From CAZCAC01 sp964496575 (GTDB taxonomy: Bacteria > Planctomycetota > UBA1135 > GCA-002686595), in NCBI GenBank assembly GCA_964496575.1, contig CAZCAC010000161.1:1-17541 (forward strand): a stretch of DNA of 17,541 bases. Reading direction: 5' to 3'. The notes under the pieces were generated by a model that was given only the letters and a program-made list of their open reading frames with translations, had not been told where the DNA came from and did no database searches. Shown here in pieces: positions 7,610 to 15,547 of the stretch. The translations under genes and the position numbers were made by a program. Every line of letters starts with the position of its first letter. The stretch's first letter is position 1.

Positions 7610-8476
7610 ATGAGGTTCCCCTCCCACGCTCGTCGAACCCTCACCGTCGTGATCCCTTCACTCCCGGCCTGCCTGCTCGCCGCCGGCGGACAGGCGGTCG
7701 CCGAGGACTCCCTCCCCGGCTGGCCCGCGTACCTGAATGCCGTCCACGCCACCTTCTCCCCTCCCGCGGCCGGAGACATCGATGGGGACGGCGATCTCGA
7801 GATCCTCGCGACCGTGGGCATCCCGCTCTTCGGGGGCGGCGTCGTCGAGGGAATCTGGGCGTTCCACCACGATGGAGTGGAGGTGATCGACGGCGACCTG
7901 AACCCGGCCACGAAGGGCGTGTTCCGGGCGCTGGACTTCTCGTCGAACTTCCAGCGGACACCGGTCACCCTGGGAAACCTCGACGACGATCCGGCGCTGG
8001 AGATCGTCTGCCTCGGCCCGCACCTGATCCTCGCCCTGAACGGCGACGGTTCGCCCGTTCCCGGCTGGCCGGTGGGCTACCCGGGCGGCCAGAAGATCGA
8101 CGAGTTCAACCGCGCCCCGATCATGATCGCCGACCTCGACGTCGACGGGGACGGGCTGGTGGAGATCCTCGGCGCGGAGGTGCCCAGCAACCTGGAGAAA
8201 CGACTCTTCTTCTGGGACGGGGACGGCACCGAGCTGCTCGCGGACAGCCTCTTCGCCACCACGCCCGGGGAGCCCGTAGTCGAGCTGGTGCTGCGGCGCG
8301 GGATCCTCGGCGACTTCGACCGGGATGGCCGGCTCGACTACGGAAGCGCGCTCCGTCGCGGAGAGCTCCACCTGGCGAGCTTCCGGGCCTCGGCGCTCTC
8401 GCCGCTGTACCGGCCGCAGTACGGCTGGACGTGCTACCGCTTCGACGTCCAGCGCACGGGGGTCTGGCACCCGTAG
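7610..8476 (+). CDS. Secreted FG-GAP/VCBS repeat protein
   Basis: This is a 288-residue product with a signal peptide (MRFPSHARRTLTVVIPSLPA, then a hydrophobic stretch, cleavage near AVA-ED). The mature part contains FG-GAP/VCBS-type repeats marked by Asp-rich calcium-type loops: DIDGDGDLEI (residues 56-65), NLDDDPALEI (123-132), DLDVDGDGLVEI (175-186) and DFDRDGRLDY (235-244). These are separated by strands such as WAFHHDG and LALNGDGSPVPGWP. The last residues, CYRFDVQRTGVWHP, match the ending common in such secreted propeller proteins. Four blades is at the short end for a closed propeller, so it may be an open or reduced form. An extracellular, Ca-binding or adhesive role is inferred. There is no clear Shine-Dalgarno. 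Confidence 0.82.
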   Translation: MRFPSHARRTLTVVIPSLPACLLAAGGQAVAEDSLPGWPAYLNAVHATFSPPAAGDIDGDGDLEILATVGIPLFGGGVVEGIWAFHHDGVEVIDGDLNPATKGVFRALDFSSNFQRTPVTLGNLDDDPALEIVCLGPHLILALNGDGSPVPGWPVGYPGGQKIDEFNRAPIMIADLDVDGDGLVEILGAEVPSNLEKRLFFWDGDGTELLADSLFATTPGEPVVELVLRRGILGDFDRDGRLDYGSALRRGELHLASFRASALSPLYRPQYGWTCYRFDVQRTGVWHP

Positions 8477-8498
8477 GACGGGGTCGAGTCCACCGATC

Positions 8499-8511
8499 CG
8501 GGTGACACCCG
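8499..8511. terminator. Short hairpin after the FG-GAP gene
   Basis: CGGGT, GAC and ACCCG form a 5-bp GC-rich stem with a 3-base loop, 22 bases after the stop codon. A single TTT lies 11 bases further on. It is a weak candidate for the transcript end of the FG-GAP gene. Confidence 0.3.
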
Positions 8512-8651
8512 ACCGGTGCTTTGACTCCATTCAGGGCGAGCCCGGGCTGGATGGGAATCACCCTGCTTCGGATCTCAAGCGCCATCCCGGATCGGGTCGA
8601 GGATGAGTGGGAACGCCCGATGCACCCCGTGACCCTGCCCCCGCTCCTGCC

Positions 8652-10193
8652 ATGAGCACCCTTGCCTTCGAGAAGGAACTCCCCGACGTCCTCACCCAGG
8701 CCGAGAACCTCCCGAGCCTCCCCGCCGTGGCCATGGAGGTCCTGCGGCTCACCCAGGACGAGAACAGCACGATCGACGACCTGGCGGACTGCCTGAGTCG
8801 CGATCCCGCGCTCGCGGCCAAGCTGCTCAAGCTGTCGAACTCCTCCCTCTTCAGCATGGGACAGGAGATCACGACGCTGCAGCGCGCCACGATGGTCCTG
8901 GGAATGAAGACCGTGAAGCTGATGTCGCTCAGCTTCTCCCTCGCCAGCGACATTCCGCGCGAGGGCTCCGAGGGCGGTTTCGACTTCAGCAACTACTGGC
9001 GCCGCAGCCTGGTGTCGTCGGTCGCGGCGCGTTCGCTGGCGCAGCTCGTGGACAGCAAGCTGGGCGACGAGGCCTTCCTGGCGGGGCTGCTCATCCACTT
9101 CGGCCGCCTCGTCATGGCGCGTGCGCTGACCGAGGAGTACGAGGAGCTCGCCACCGATTGCGGCGGCTGGCCGTCTCCCGAAGAGGAAGAACAACGCCTG
9201 GGCTTCAACAGTCTCGACCTCTGCGCCACGCTGCTCAAGAGCTGGGAGCTGCCGGAGCTGATCTACATGGCGGTCGGCTACTGGAATCGCGCCGAAGAGC
9301 TGCCTGAGAACGTCGATCCGCATGTGCGCGAGCTGGCGCAGCTGCTCGAGTGCACGTCCCTGATCGAGGGGATCCTCTGCAACGAGCAGAGCGGTGAGCC
9401 TTTCGCCACGCTGAACAAGCAGGCCTGCGAACACTTCGAGCTGCAGGAGTCCCAGATCGAGCCGTTCCTGATCGGCCTCGAATCAGGTATCGCCGAGGCC
9501 GCCGAGATGCTCTCGATCCAGCTTCCCGACGGACACTCTCACGAGGAGATCATGAACCAGGCCAGGCTGCAGATCGTCAACGTCAGTCTGGGCACGGTGG
9601 TCGACCTCGAGCAGGCCAAGCGCGAGAACGAGTCGCTCGAGGACGAGGTCAAGCATCTGGAGACGAAGGCCACCACCGACAAGCTGACCGGGCTGCCGAA
9701 TCGCGCCGCGTTCGATGAGTTCCTCCTGAGTCATGCCAGCAACCGCATCCGCGGCAAGGTCCCGCGTGCGCTCGGACTCGTCATGCTCGACGTGGACCAC
9801 TTCAAGAACTTCAATGACACCTACGGCCACCAGGCGGGCGACGAGGTCCTCCGCACCATCGGCGCGGTGTTCAATCGCATGACCCGCAAGGGTGATCTCT
9901 CCGCCCGCTACGGCGGTGAGGAGTTCGCCGTCGTTGCACCCATGGCCAACACCCTCGGCCTGAAGACACTGGCCGAGCGCCTTCGCATGGCGATCGAGAA
10001 GGAGGTCGTCGAGTGGGAGGGCCAGCGACTGCAGGTGACGGCCAGCTTCGGCGCCGCCTGCATCGCGGAGTTCACCAGCGAGGAGGACGTGGACAGGCTG
10101 ATCCAGCTGGCGGACAGCTATCTGTACAAGGCCAAGGAGAACGGCCGCAACCGCTGCGAGGTCTACCCGGGACAGCGCTTCCCCGCGGAGTAG
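8652..10193 (+). CDS. HDOD-GGDEF diguanylate cyclase
   Basis: This cytoplasmic signalling protein has 513 residues from ATG 8652. An alternative GTG at 8607 has GAGG 4 bases upstream and would add a Pro/Ala-rich 15-residue N-terminus, so the start is open. Residues about 8-210 form an HDOD domain (LPDVLTQAENLPSLPAVAME and LSRDPALAAKLLKLSNSSLF). This is the HD-like fold without catalytic His-Asp, used to sense or bind partners. A Glu/Lys-rich coiled coil follows (about 310-342). The GGDEF domain starts at TTDKLTGLPNR (near residue 343), has the metal/GTP motif LDVDHFKNFNDTYGH, and the active site GGEEF at residues 421-425. It should convert two GTP into cyclic di-GMP. RKGD lies five residues before GGEEF and fits the RxxD inhibitory site, so product inhibition is expected. 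There is no membrane segment or receiver domain. The HDOD part probably controls the output. Confidence 0.92.
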   Translation: MSTLAFEKELPDVLTQAENLPSLPAVAMEVLRLTQDENSTIDDLADCLSRDPALAAKLLKLSNSSLFSMGQEITTLQRATMVLGMKTVKLMSLSFSLASDIPREGSEGGFDFSNYWRRSLVSSVAARSLAQLVDSKLGDEAFLAGLLIHFGRLVMARALTEEYEELATDCGGWPSPEEEEQRLGFNSLDLCATLLKSWELPELIYMAVGYWNRAEELPENVDPHVRELAQLLECTSLIEGILCNEQSGEPFATLNKQACEHFELQESQIEPFLIGLESGIAEAAEMLSIQLPDGHSHEEIMNQARLQIVNVSLGTVVDLEQAKRENESLEDEVKHLETKATTDKLTGLPNRAAFDEFLLSHASNRIRGKVPRALGLVMLDVDHFKNFNDTYGHQAGDEVLRTIGAVFNRMTRKGDLSARYGGEEFAVVAPMANTLGLKTLAERLRMAIEKEVVEWEGQRLQVTASFGAACIAEFTSEEDVDRLIQLADSYLYKAKENGRNRCEVYPGQRFPAE

Positions 10194-10203
10194 GCGGCGC
10201 CGT

Positions 10204-10227
10204 ACGAGCTCTCTTCGAGGAGCTCGT
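10204..10227. terminator. 8-bp hairpin after the GGDEF gene
   Basis: ACGAGCTC (10204-10211) and GAGCTCGT (10220-10227) pair perfectly around an 8-base loop, 10 bases after the TAG. No T run follows, so it may end transcripts poorly or stabilise the 3' end. The next gene begins 56 bases on. Confidence 0.45.
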
Positions 10228-10283
10228 TCAGGTCGGGGAGATCGGTACCTGTTGCTGGAGCCGACAGCGATTAGGATACCCCC

Positions 10284-12686
10284 ATGATCCCCGCCCCACA
10301 CAGGCCTCCGTTCCGGAGACGGCGCCTGATCGGAGCCCTGCTCCTGTTGACCTCGATCACCCACGGAACCGCTACCCCGGCGCTGCAGGAAGGTGGAGCG
10401 GAGAGCTCTCCCGGCCGTTACGTCCGGATCGAGCTCTCGGGTGACGAGCGAATCCTCTCGCTCGCCGAGGTCCAGGTCCTCCGGGGCGACCGCAACCTCG
10501 CGGTCGACGGTTTCGCCAGTCAGAGCTCCATCGCGTCCGGTGGTGCAGCGGCACGCGCGATCGACGGCGAGACGAACGGGAACTACCCGGGCGGCTCGGT
10601 GACGCACACGCCGGCGATCACCGACCCCTGGTGGGAGGTCGACCTGCAGTTCGAGCAGCCGATCGATCAGATCACCATCTGGAACCGGACCGATTGCTGC
10701 CAGGAGCGCCTCGAGGGATTCCGCGTGGTCGTCCTGAACGAGGCGCGCGAGATCGTCTGGTCGGTGGAGAGACAGCCCGCTCCCTCGCCGCGCATGGACT
10801 ACAGCCTGTGGGGCGCACCGATCGCTCAGCCGGCGATCTCCGCCGAGGAGCGGGCTCGACTGCAGCCCGGGATCGACGACGCGATCGATCGGGGCGTGCA
10901 ATACCTGCTCGAGACGCAGCTGCGCGACGGCTCGTGGCACTACGTCTCCGACAACCATCGCTCCGGTCAGACCGCGCTGTCGGTCTACGCGCTGGTCAAG
11001 TCCGGCGTGCCGCGCAAGCACCCCGCCATCGGGCGAGCGCTCGAGTACATCCGCCACAATCCACCCGTCAAGACGTACGCGGTCAGCTGCGTGCTGATGG
11101 CGCTCGAGTCGACGGGCGACCCCGAGCTCCTCCCGTGGATGGAGAGACTCCTCGAGGACCTGATCGACTGGCAGGGGGCCCGCGGGCCTCGAGGAACCGA
11201 GGAGGGGATGTGGGGCTACCCGCAGATCGAGGCGGACCTCTCGAACACCCAGTACGCCGCGCTCGGCCTGCGCGCCGCGTCGCGGGCGGGGCTGAAGGTC
11301 CCGGCCGGTACGTGGAGGCGCCTGCTCCTCAATACGCTCGAGTTCCAGGAGCCCGCGAAGAAGGTCGAGGGCGCCCGCGCGGCCGGCCGCACCACGACCG
11401 GCACCGAGATCGCCGGCTTCCGCTACCGCAAGACCGGAGCCCACGCGAAGTGCACCGGCTCTATGACCACCGCCGGCATCGGCGTCCTCCGGATCTGCGA
11501 GCAGGCGCTGGGAGACCGGCTGGAGAGCCATCAGCGGCGCGCCGTTCGTCGCGGCATCGATCGCGGTATGAACTGGCTCGCCCACCACTTCTCCGTCACC
11601 GGGAACCCGATGGTCGGCGGGGGCTGGAAGCACTACTACCTCTACGGCCTGGAGCGCGTCGGCGCCCTGCTCGCCACCGACCAGATCGGCACCCGCGACT
11701 GGTACTGGGAGGGAGCGAAGCACCTGGTCAAGGAGCAGGAAGGGGATGGGAACTGGAAGGGCGAATCGGAGACGTGCTTCGCGCTGCTCTTCCTCTCGAA
11801 GGCCACCGCGAAGAGCACCGGGCCGCGGCAGAACGCCAAGGAGGAGGCGTACATCGCCGAGAACGAGGCCAGTGACGTCCGGTGGCGCATGACCGGTGAC
11901 CAGGAGCTGACGATGTGGGTCACCGGCTTCGGAGCCCATGTTCCGGAGGAGTTCACCGACCCCGCGGGCGAGCGGAGAGGCCTGCGGGTGAAGCGCGTCG
12001 AGTACCTGCGCGACGGCGAGCTCGTCGCCACGGTCGAGGGGAACCCGCAGCGGCCCTGGAAGGGGGAGCGCTTCGCGACGCGCTACCGCCTGCCCGGCCC
12101 TGGCGCGTATCGGATGGAAGTCATCATCGTGGTCCTCGACCCCCACGGCGAGGGCGACGAGGAGACCGCGGAGCTCGCGGGCGAACCACTCGACGTCGAG
12201 TGTCGAATGACCCACGAGGGGTGGATGCTGGAGTATCCCGAGCAGGGAGCGAAGAACCTGCTGCGCAAGCACGAGGTGAAGGCGACTTCGAGCTCGCGCA
12301 ACAACGACGGGCAAACTCCGGGGAAGGCGGTGGACGGCTTTCACGGAACGTACTGGATCGCCGCCTTCGATGATCAGAAGCCGACGATCACGCTCGAGTT
12401 GCGCCGGCCGGTCCGGGCCAACACCATCCTGCTCAGCCACGTCAACCTCAATACTCTCGGCCAGGACAATCACGCCCGGGCGACGCGCGTACGCGTGCTG
12501 ATCGACAAGGCCCGCGAACCGCTCGAGTTCGAGCTCTCCGACGACGATCGCCGCAAGAGCACCCTGCGCCTCGAGAAGCCACAGCGAATCCGGCGCTTCT
12601 CGATCGAGATCGTCGACCTCGTCGAGGGCCGCCGCTGGCCGCGCGCGGTCGGATTCAGCGAGATCGAGCTGTTCCTGGAGCGGTGA
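10284..12686 (+). CDS. Secreted protein with discoidin-like and prenyltransferase-like repeat domains
   Basis: This is an 800-residue product. The N-terminus carries a basic signal peptide (RRRRLIGALLLLTSITHGTA). Residues about 38-170 resemble an F5/8 type C or fucolectin-like carbohydrate-binding domain (RYVRIELSGDERILSLAEVQ, WWEVDLQFEQPIDQITIWNR). Residues about 190-515 resemble the alpha/alpha barrel of prenyltransferase/squalene-oxidase repeats. QW-type motifs QLRDGSW and QEGDGNW are present, along with the helical repeats DLSNTQYAALGLRAA and CTGSMTTAGIGVL. The DxDD acid motif of squalene-hopene cyclases was not found, so terpene cyclisation is unlikely. Residues about 535-655 look like a beta domain. 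Residues about 657-800 form a second discoidin-like module (KAVDGFHGTYWIAA to FSEIELFLER). A surface glycan-binding or scaffold role is inferred. There is no Shine-Dalgarno. It converges with the metalloprotease gene. Confidence 0.82.
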   Translation: MIPAPHRPPFRRRRLIGALLLLTSITHGTATPALQEGGAESSPGRYVRIELSGDERILSLAEVQVLRGDRNLAVDGFASQSSIASGGAAARAIDGETNGNYPGGSVTHTPAITDPWWEVDLQFEQPIDQITIWNRTDCCQERLEGFRVVVLNEAREIVWSVERQPAPSPRMDYSLWGAPIAQPAISAEERARLQPGIDDAIDRGVQYLLETQLRDGSWHYVSDNHRSGQTALSVYALVKSGVPRKHPAIGRALEYIRHNPPVKTYAVSCVLMALESTGDPELLPWMERLLEDLIDWQGARGPRGTEEGMWGYPQIEADLSNTQYAALGLRAASRAGLKVPAGTWRRLLLNTLEFQEPAKKVEGARAAGRTTTGTEIAGFRYRKTGAHAKCTGSMTTAGIGVLRICEQALGDRLESHQRRAVRRGIDRGMNWLAHHFSVTGNPMVGGGWKHYYLYGLERVGALLATDQIGTRDWYWEGAKHLVKEQEGDGNWKGESETCFALLFLSKATAKSTGPRQNAKEEAYIAENEASDVRWRMTGDQELTMWVTGFGAHVPEEFTDPAGERRGLRVKRVEYLRDGELVATVEGNPQRPWKGERFATRYRLPGPGAYRMEVIIVVLDPHGEGDEETAELAGEPLDVECRMTHEGWMLEYPEQGAKNLLRKHEVKATSSSRNNDGQTPGKAVDGFHGTYWIAAFDDQKPTITLELRRPVRANTILLSHVNLNTLGQDNHARATRVRVLIDKAREPLEFELSDDDRRKSTLRLEKPQRIRRFSIEIVDLVEGRRWPRAVGFSEIELFLER

Positions 12687-12703
12687 ATCGCGCCGCGACG
12701 GTA

Positions 12704-12838
12704 GCGCGGGCTGACGCCCGCAACCCGACCGGTCAACAGACTGTTCGGATCACGATTCTCGGGAGCTTCAATGCCCTGGCGCGGGCTGACGGGTCAACCG
12801 ACCGTACCGATCACGATTCTCGAGAGCTTCAATGCCCT
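12704..12838. repeat. Diverged tandem repeat pair
   Basis: There are two copies, at 12704-12778 (75 bases) and 12779-12838 (60 bases). Both start GCGCGGGCTGAC and both end with near-identical sequence (GATCACGATTCTCG, then GAGCTTCAATGCCCT). The first copy carries about 15 extra bases after CTGAC, which complete a hairpin. The copies differ at several positions, so this is an older duplication than the 47-base array that follows 2 bases later. It lies in the convergent gap and no gene is supported here. Confidence 0.85.
12706..12721. terminator. Hairpin after the discoidin/prenyltransferase-like gene
   Basis: GCGGGC, TGAC and GCCCGC form a perfect 6-bp stem with a 4-base loop, 19 bases after the stop codon. 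It resembles the short intergenic palindromes (REP-like) of high-GC genomes and may stabilise or end the transcript. No T run follows. Confidence 0.4.
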
Positions 12839-12840
12839 CC

Positions 12841-13028
12841 CAGCCTGCTTTCTGCGCGCAGCGCGCAGAAACCGACTCCGACTGGATCAGCCTGCTTTCT
12901 GCGCGCAGCGCGCAGAAACCGACTCCGACTGGATCAGCCTGCTTTCTGCGCGCAGCGCGCAGAAACCGACTCCGATTGGATCAGCCTGCTTTCTGCGCGC
13001 AACGCGCAGAAACCGACTGCGAGTAGAT
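12841..13028. repeat. Four head-to-tail 47-bp palindromic repeats
   Basis: Units start at 12841, 12888, 12935 and 12982. Copies 1 and 2 are identical, copy 3 differs by one base, and copy 4 (next to the metalloprotease stop) differs by four. Each unit starts CAGCCTGC and contains left arm TTTCTGCGCGC, a central A, and right arm GCGCGCAGAAA. This is a perfect palindrome in copies 1-3; in copy 4 a change in the loop leaves a 10-bp stem. The rest of the unit is CCGACTCCGACTGGAT. The period is not a multiple of three, and open frames through it rotate, so it is not coding. It sits between two converging genes, and the last base of copy 4 is the first base (complement) of the protease's TGA. It may be a bidirectional terminator, an RNA-stabilising array or a selfish repeat. 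Confidence 0.95.
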
Positions 13029-15283
13029 CAGGGCGTCGACGGCAGGCGGCCCGGATCGTCCTCCATCCGCCAACGCCAGCGCGTGAAGAGCGCCTTCGCC
13101 CCTCCGTCCACGCGGTCGAGCTCCGGGCCGTGTGGATACCCGAAGGCGTGCAGCATCTCGTGGGTCAGTGCCCAGGGGAGGTCGTAGTCGTCCCAGACCT
13201 CCGTCATCGCCCGGACGGGCATGGTTATGCTACCGAACGCGGCGACGGCTCCACCGGGGTGCAGCCACCACTTCAGCTCGATCGAGTGATCGGGACCTCC
13301 CCGCTTGCCGCGGAACTCCTCGATGAAGCGGTAGACGCGCTGCGCCTTGCCGAGGTAGGCATGCGCGCGATCCTCGAGGTACGCCGGCACGAGGGTGCGA
13401 AAGCGGCCGTGCTCGACCGGCACGGTCTCTGCGAAAGTCAGCGTGAGCTCGTGATCCTCGAGCCAGCGGTAGCGCAAGAGGAGATCGAGACTCTGCGTCG
13501 GATCGCCGAGGAGCGCCACCGCCTCGTCGTCGAGCGGCGGTTCGGGAAGGGGCCAGTCTTCCCTCGACCGCACCTCCGCACGCCAGTCGACCTCGGACGC
13601 CGCGAGGTCCAGCACGTGGCCCTGGCTGTCGATCAGGCTGACCTCGGTCCACAGCTGCCTGGCGTTCGGCCGCCCCAGGTCCTCGTTCACGATCACCCGG
13701 GCCCAGGCGTGAGCCGTCAGCGGCCCGCCGAACACAAAGGTGCGCTTCGAGGGCGCGGCGGGCAGGATCACCGGCCGGTGGTGGAAGCGCACCCGGCGCC
13801 CGTCGGGAAGCCGGTGTGCGTAGCCCAGCTCGATGAAGCGGCGGTTGGTGAAGAGGCGCGTCGAGTCGTCGATCGGGAGGCTCAGGCCCCCGTTGGGAAA
13901 ACGCAAGCTCGCGGTGGCGTGATCGGTGGAGGGCAGCTCGGGACGGGCATGGAAGGAGCAGCGGATCGCGTGCTCCTCCGAGACCCGCAGAACCGGCGGT
14001 CCGTCGCCTTCCACCTCGCCCCACCAGGCGTAGAACCGCTCGTCCAGCGCACCGAGGGCGCGGACGCGATAGCGCGACCCCGGACTGATCACCACGCGTG
14101 GTGCTCCTTCGCTCGCCGACCATCCGACCTCACCGGTCGGGCGCATCGAGCGCAGCGCCCAGGCGCATAGCGGCACTTCGTCCCCCTTCTCCGAGAGGAG
14201 TAGGGGGCGCGAGGGCTCCGTCGCGGGAAGCTCCAGCGCTCTCGACTCCTCGACCTCGACGGGACCGGTGCGCAGCGAGACCAGGAGATCGGGCTGCGGG
14301 AGGTTCTGGACCTCGAAGCGATAACGACCCGCCGGCAACGCGAGGACGCAGCGACCGTCGAAAGCCATCCCCCGCAGGCCGGGGTAGAGGACGTATCTCC
14401 CCTCGAGCGGCGAGAAGACCTCCACCGAGAGCGGCGCCCCGGCGACCTCCACCGGGCGCGAATGCCGGAGCTCGACGCGGTGGAGCCTGCCCGCCGGGAT
14501 CCTGGGCGGCGGCGGGCTCTCGCTCGGCGGGAGGGTCAGCTCCACCTCGTAGTCCGCGCCGCCGAAGTGGGGGCCGTCGTCGAAGGTCAGGAAGAGCCGC
14601 CCCCCTCCACGTTCCAACCGCACCCCTCCACGCGCCGACACGACTTCGAGCCGGGCGCGCTCGACGTCGACACCTGGAGGGAAGAACTCCCCGTCCAGCA
14701 CCGGTTCCTCCGCTGGAGTCCAGGGTAGATCGTTCAATGTCACCCGCTCGGGCCAGCTCCAGGCCTGGTGGATCCAGGCGGCGCGCCGTCCGGAGAGGTG
14801 AAGCTCGTCGACGCCGTCGATCGAGGCCAAGATCGCGATCCTCGTCTCCTGCGCCGCCGGGACCTCCACAACGGGCTCGACGGGCTCGGCGAGGAGCTCG
14901 TCGGCGAAGGTGATCCTCACCTCGAAGAGGTCGTCCCCGTGTGCCCCGCTGTCGTCGAAGCCGATCCGGAAGCCGCCTTCGACCGGGGCAAAGCTCACCT
15001 CTCCCCGTGCGCGCACGACCTCCAGGGCGACACCGGCGAGGTCCCGATCGAGGGGGAAGAAAGCCTCACCCTCGGGCAGCTCCCAGTGCGGGCGTTCCCG
15101 CGGGTTCCACTCGCGGGCGCCGATCTCGACCGCAGCCGGCCACTGCCAGGTGTGATGCGTCCAGCGCGCTTCGCGGGCACCGAGGAAGAGCTCGTCCGTC
15201 CCGTCGATCCTGGCGGTGATGCACAGCTCCTGCGCGCCGGCCGGGGAAGCCAGAACCAGAAGGGCAAGGGGGCGGATGAGCAT
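13028..15283 (-). CDS. Secreted metzincin-type metalloprotease with duplicated N-terminal domain
   Basis: This is 751 residues from ATG 15283. The start was chosen because a signal peptide (MLIRPLALLVLASPAGAQ) begins there; ATG 15307 in frame is possible, and the frame upstream of that looks non-coding. Residues 21-126 and 147-250 are two copies of one beta-rich domain. Compare ARIDGTDELFLGAREARWTH with ASIDGVDELHLSGRRAAWIH; both go on to W-P, W(N/T)P, FFP and FDD. The middle (about 260-450) looks like further beta domains. The C-terminus carries HEMLHAFGYPH (residues 708-718, bases 13130-13162). This fits the zinc-binding HExxHxxGxxH of metzincins, with Glu709 as the catalytic base. A downstream Met in RWRMEDD could be a Met-turn, but this is not certain. 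It should be an exported zinc peptidase acting on extracellular protein. The duplicated domains may bind cell wall, substrate or glycan. Known metzincins often carry such accessory domains, but I cannot name this one. Confidence 0.85.
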   Translation of the reverse strand: MLIRPLALLVLASPAGAQELCITARIDGTDELFLGAREARWTHHTWQWPAAVEIGAREWNPRERPHWELPEGEAFFPLDRDLAGVALEVVRARGEVSFAPVEGGFRIGFDDSGAHGDDLFEVRITFADELLAEPVEPVVEVPAAQETRIAILASIDGVDELHLSGRRAAWIHQAWSWPERVTLNDLPWTPAEEPVLDGEFFPPGVDVERARLEVVSARGGVRLERGGGRLFLTFDDGPHFGGADYEVELTLPPSESPPPPRIPAGRLHRVELRHSRPVEVAGAPLSVEVFSPLEGRYVLYPGLRGMAFDGRCVLALPAGRYRFEVQNLPQPDLLVSLRTGPVEVEESRALELPATEPSRPLLLSEKGDEVPLCAWALRSMRPTGEVGWSASEGAPRVVISPGSRYRVRALGALDERFYAWWGEVEGDGPPVLRVSEEHAIRCSFHARPELPSTDHATASLRFPNGGLSLPIDDSTRLFTNRRFIELGYAHRLPDGRRVRFHHRPVILPAAPSKRTFVFGGPLTAHAWARVIVNEDLGRPNARQLWTEVSLIDSQGHVLDLAASEVDWRAEVRSREDWPLPEPPLDDEAVALLGDPTQSLDLLLRYRWLEDHELTLTFAETVPVEHGRFRTLVPAYLEDRAHAYLGKAQRVYRFIEEFRGKRGGPDHSIELKWWLHPGGAVAAFGSITMPVRAMTEVWDDYDLPWALTHEMLHAFGYPHGPELDRVDGGAKALFTRWRWRMEDDPGRLPSTP

Positions 15284-15498
15284 GTCGAGGTCGGGGACTG
15301 GCGGCATCGTACCAGTTCTGCTCCAGGTCGCTTCGGGTGGCCGCGGCGACGCGGAAATGGAGCACCCGGGAAATATCCTCCTGATACTCTCGCAGCATGG
15401 CTTGTCGTCGGAGCCGCGGAGCCATGAGATGCCACCGCCCGACCGGTTTCTATCCAGGCCCCCGGGCCCGATCTGACTCTGGTTCCTCCGGCAGACTG

Positions 15499-15532
15499 GA
15501 GGCCCGGGTCGACTCGTCATCACCCGGGCCTC
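15499..15532 (+). promoter_or_regulatory. 11-bp inverted repeat upstream of the EF-hand gene
   Basis: GAGGCCCGGGT at 15499-15509 pairs perfectly with ACCCGGGCCTC at 15522-15532 around a 12-base loop, ending 15 bases before the ATG at 15548. It lies in the divergent gap between the metalloprotease (minus) and EF-hand (plus) genes. It could be a leader hairpin controlling translation or termination, or an operator. The gap shows an AT-richer patch at about 15370-15390, which could hold a promoter, but no reliable -35/-10 was seen. Confidence 0.5.
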
Positions 15533-15547
15533 GACGTTCACAACTCC

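Noticed and set aside
9483..12473. 996-residue open frame antisense to the GGDEF and discoidin/prenyltransferase-like genes
   Set aside because: It runs opposite two genes with clear domains and is Arg/Leu/Asp-rich with no motif. Long antisense frames are expected in high-GC codon use.
12841..13028. CRISPR array
   Set aside because: The units are contiguous with no unique spacers, and no cas gene is nearby.
12683..14170. Open frame across the repeat array and the metalloprotease C-terminus
   Set aside because: The repeated peptide arises from 47-base units read in rotating frames. The rest is antisense to the protease.
15284..15541. N-terminal extension of the metalloprotease to 15541
   Set aside because: The added residues are Arg/Pro/Ser-rich and would bury the signal peptide that begins at 15283.
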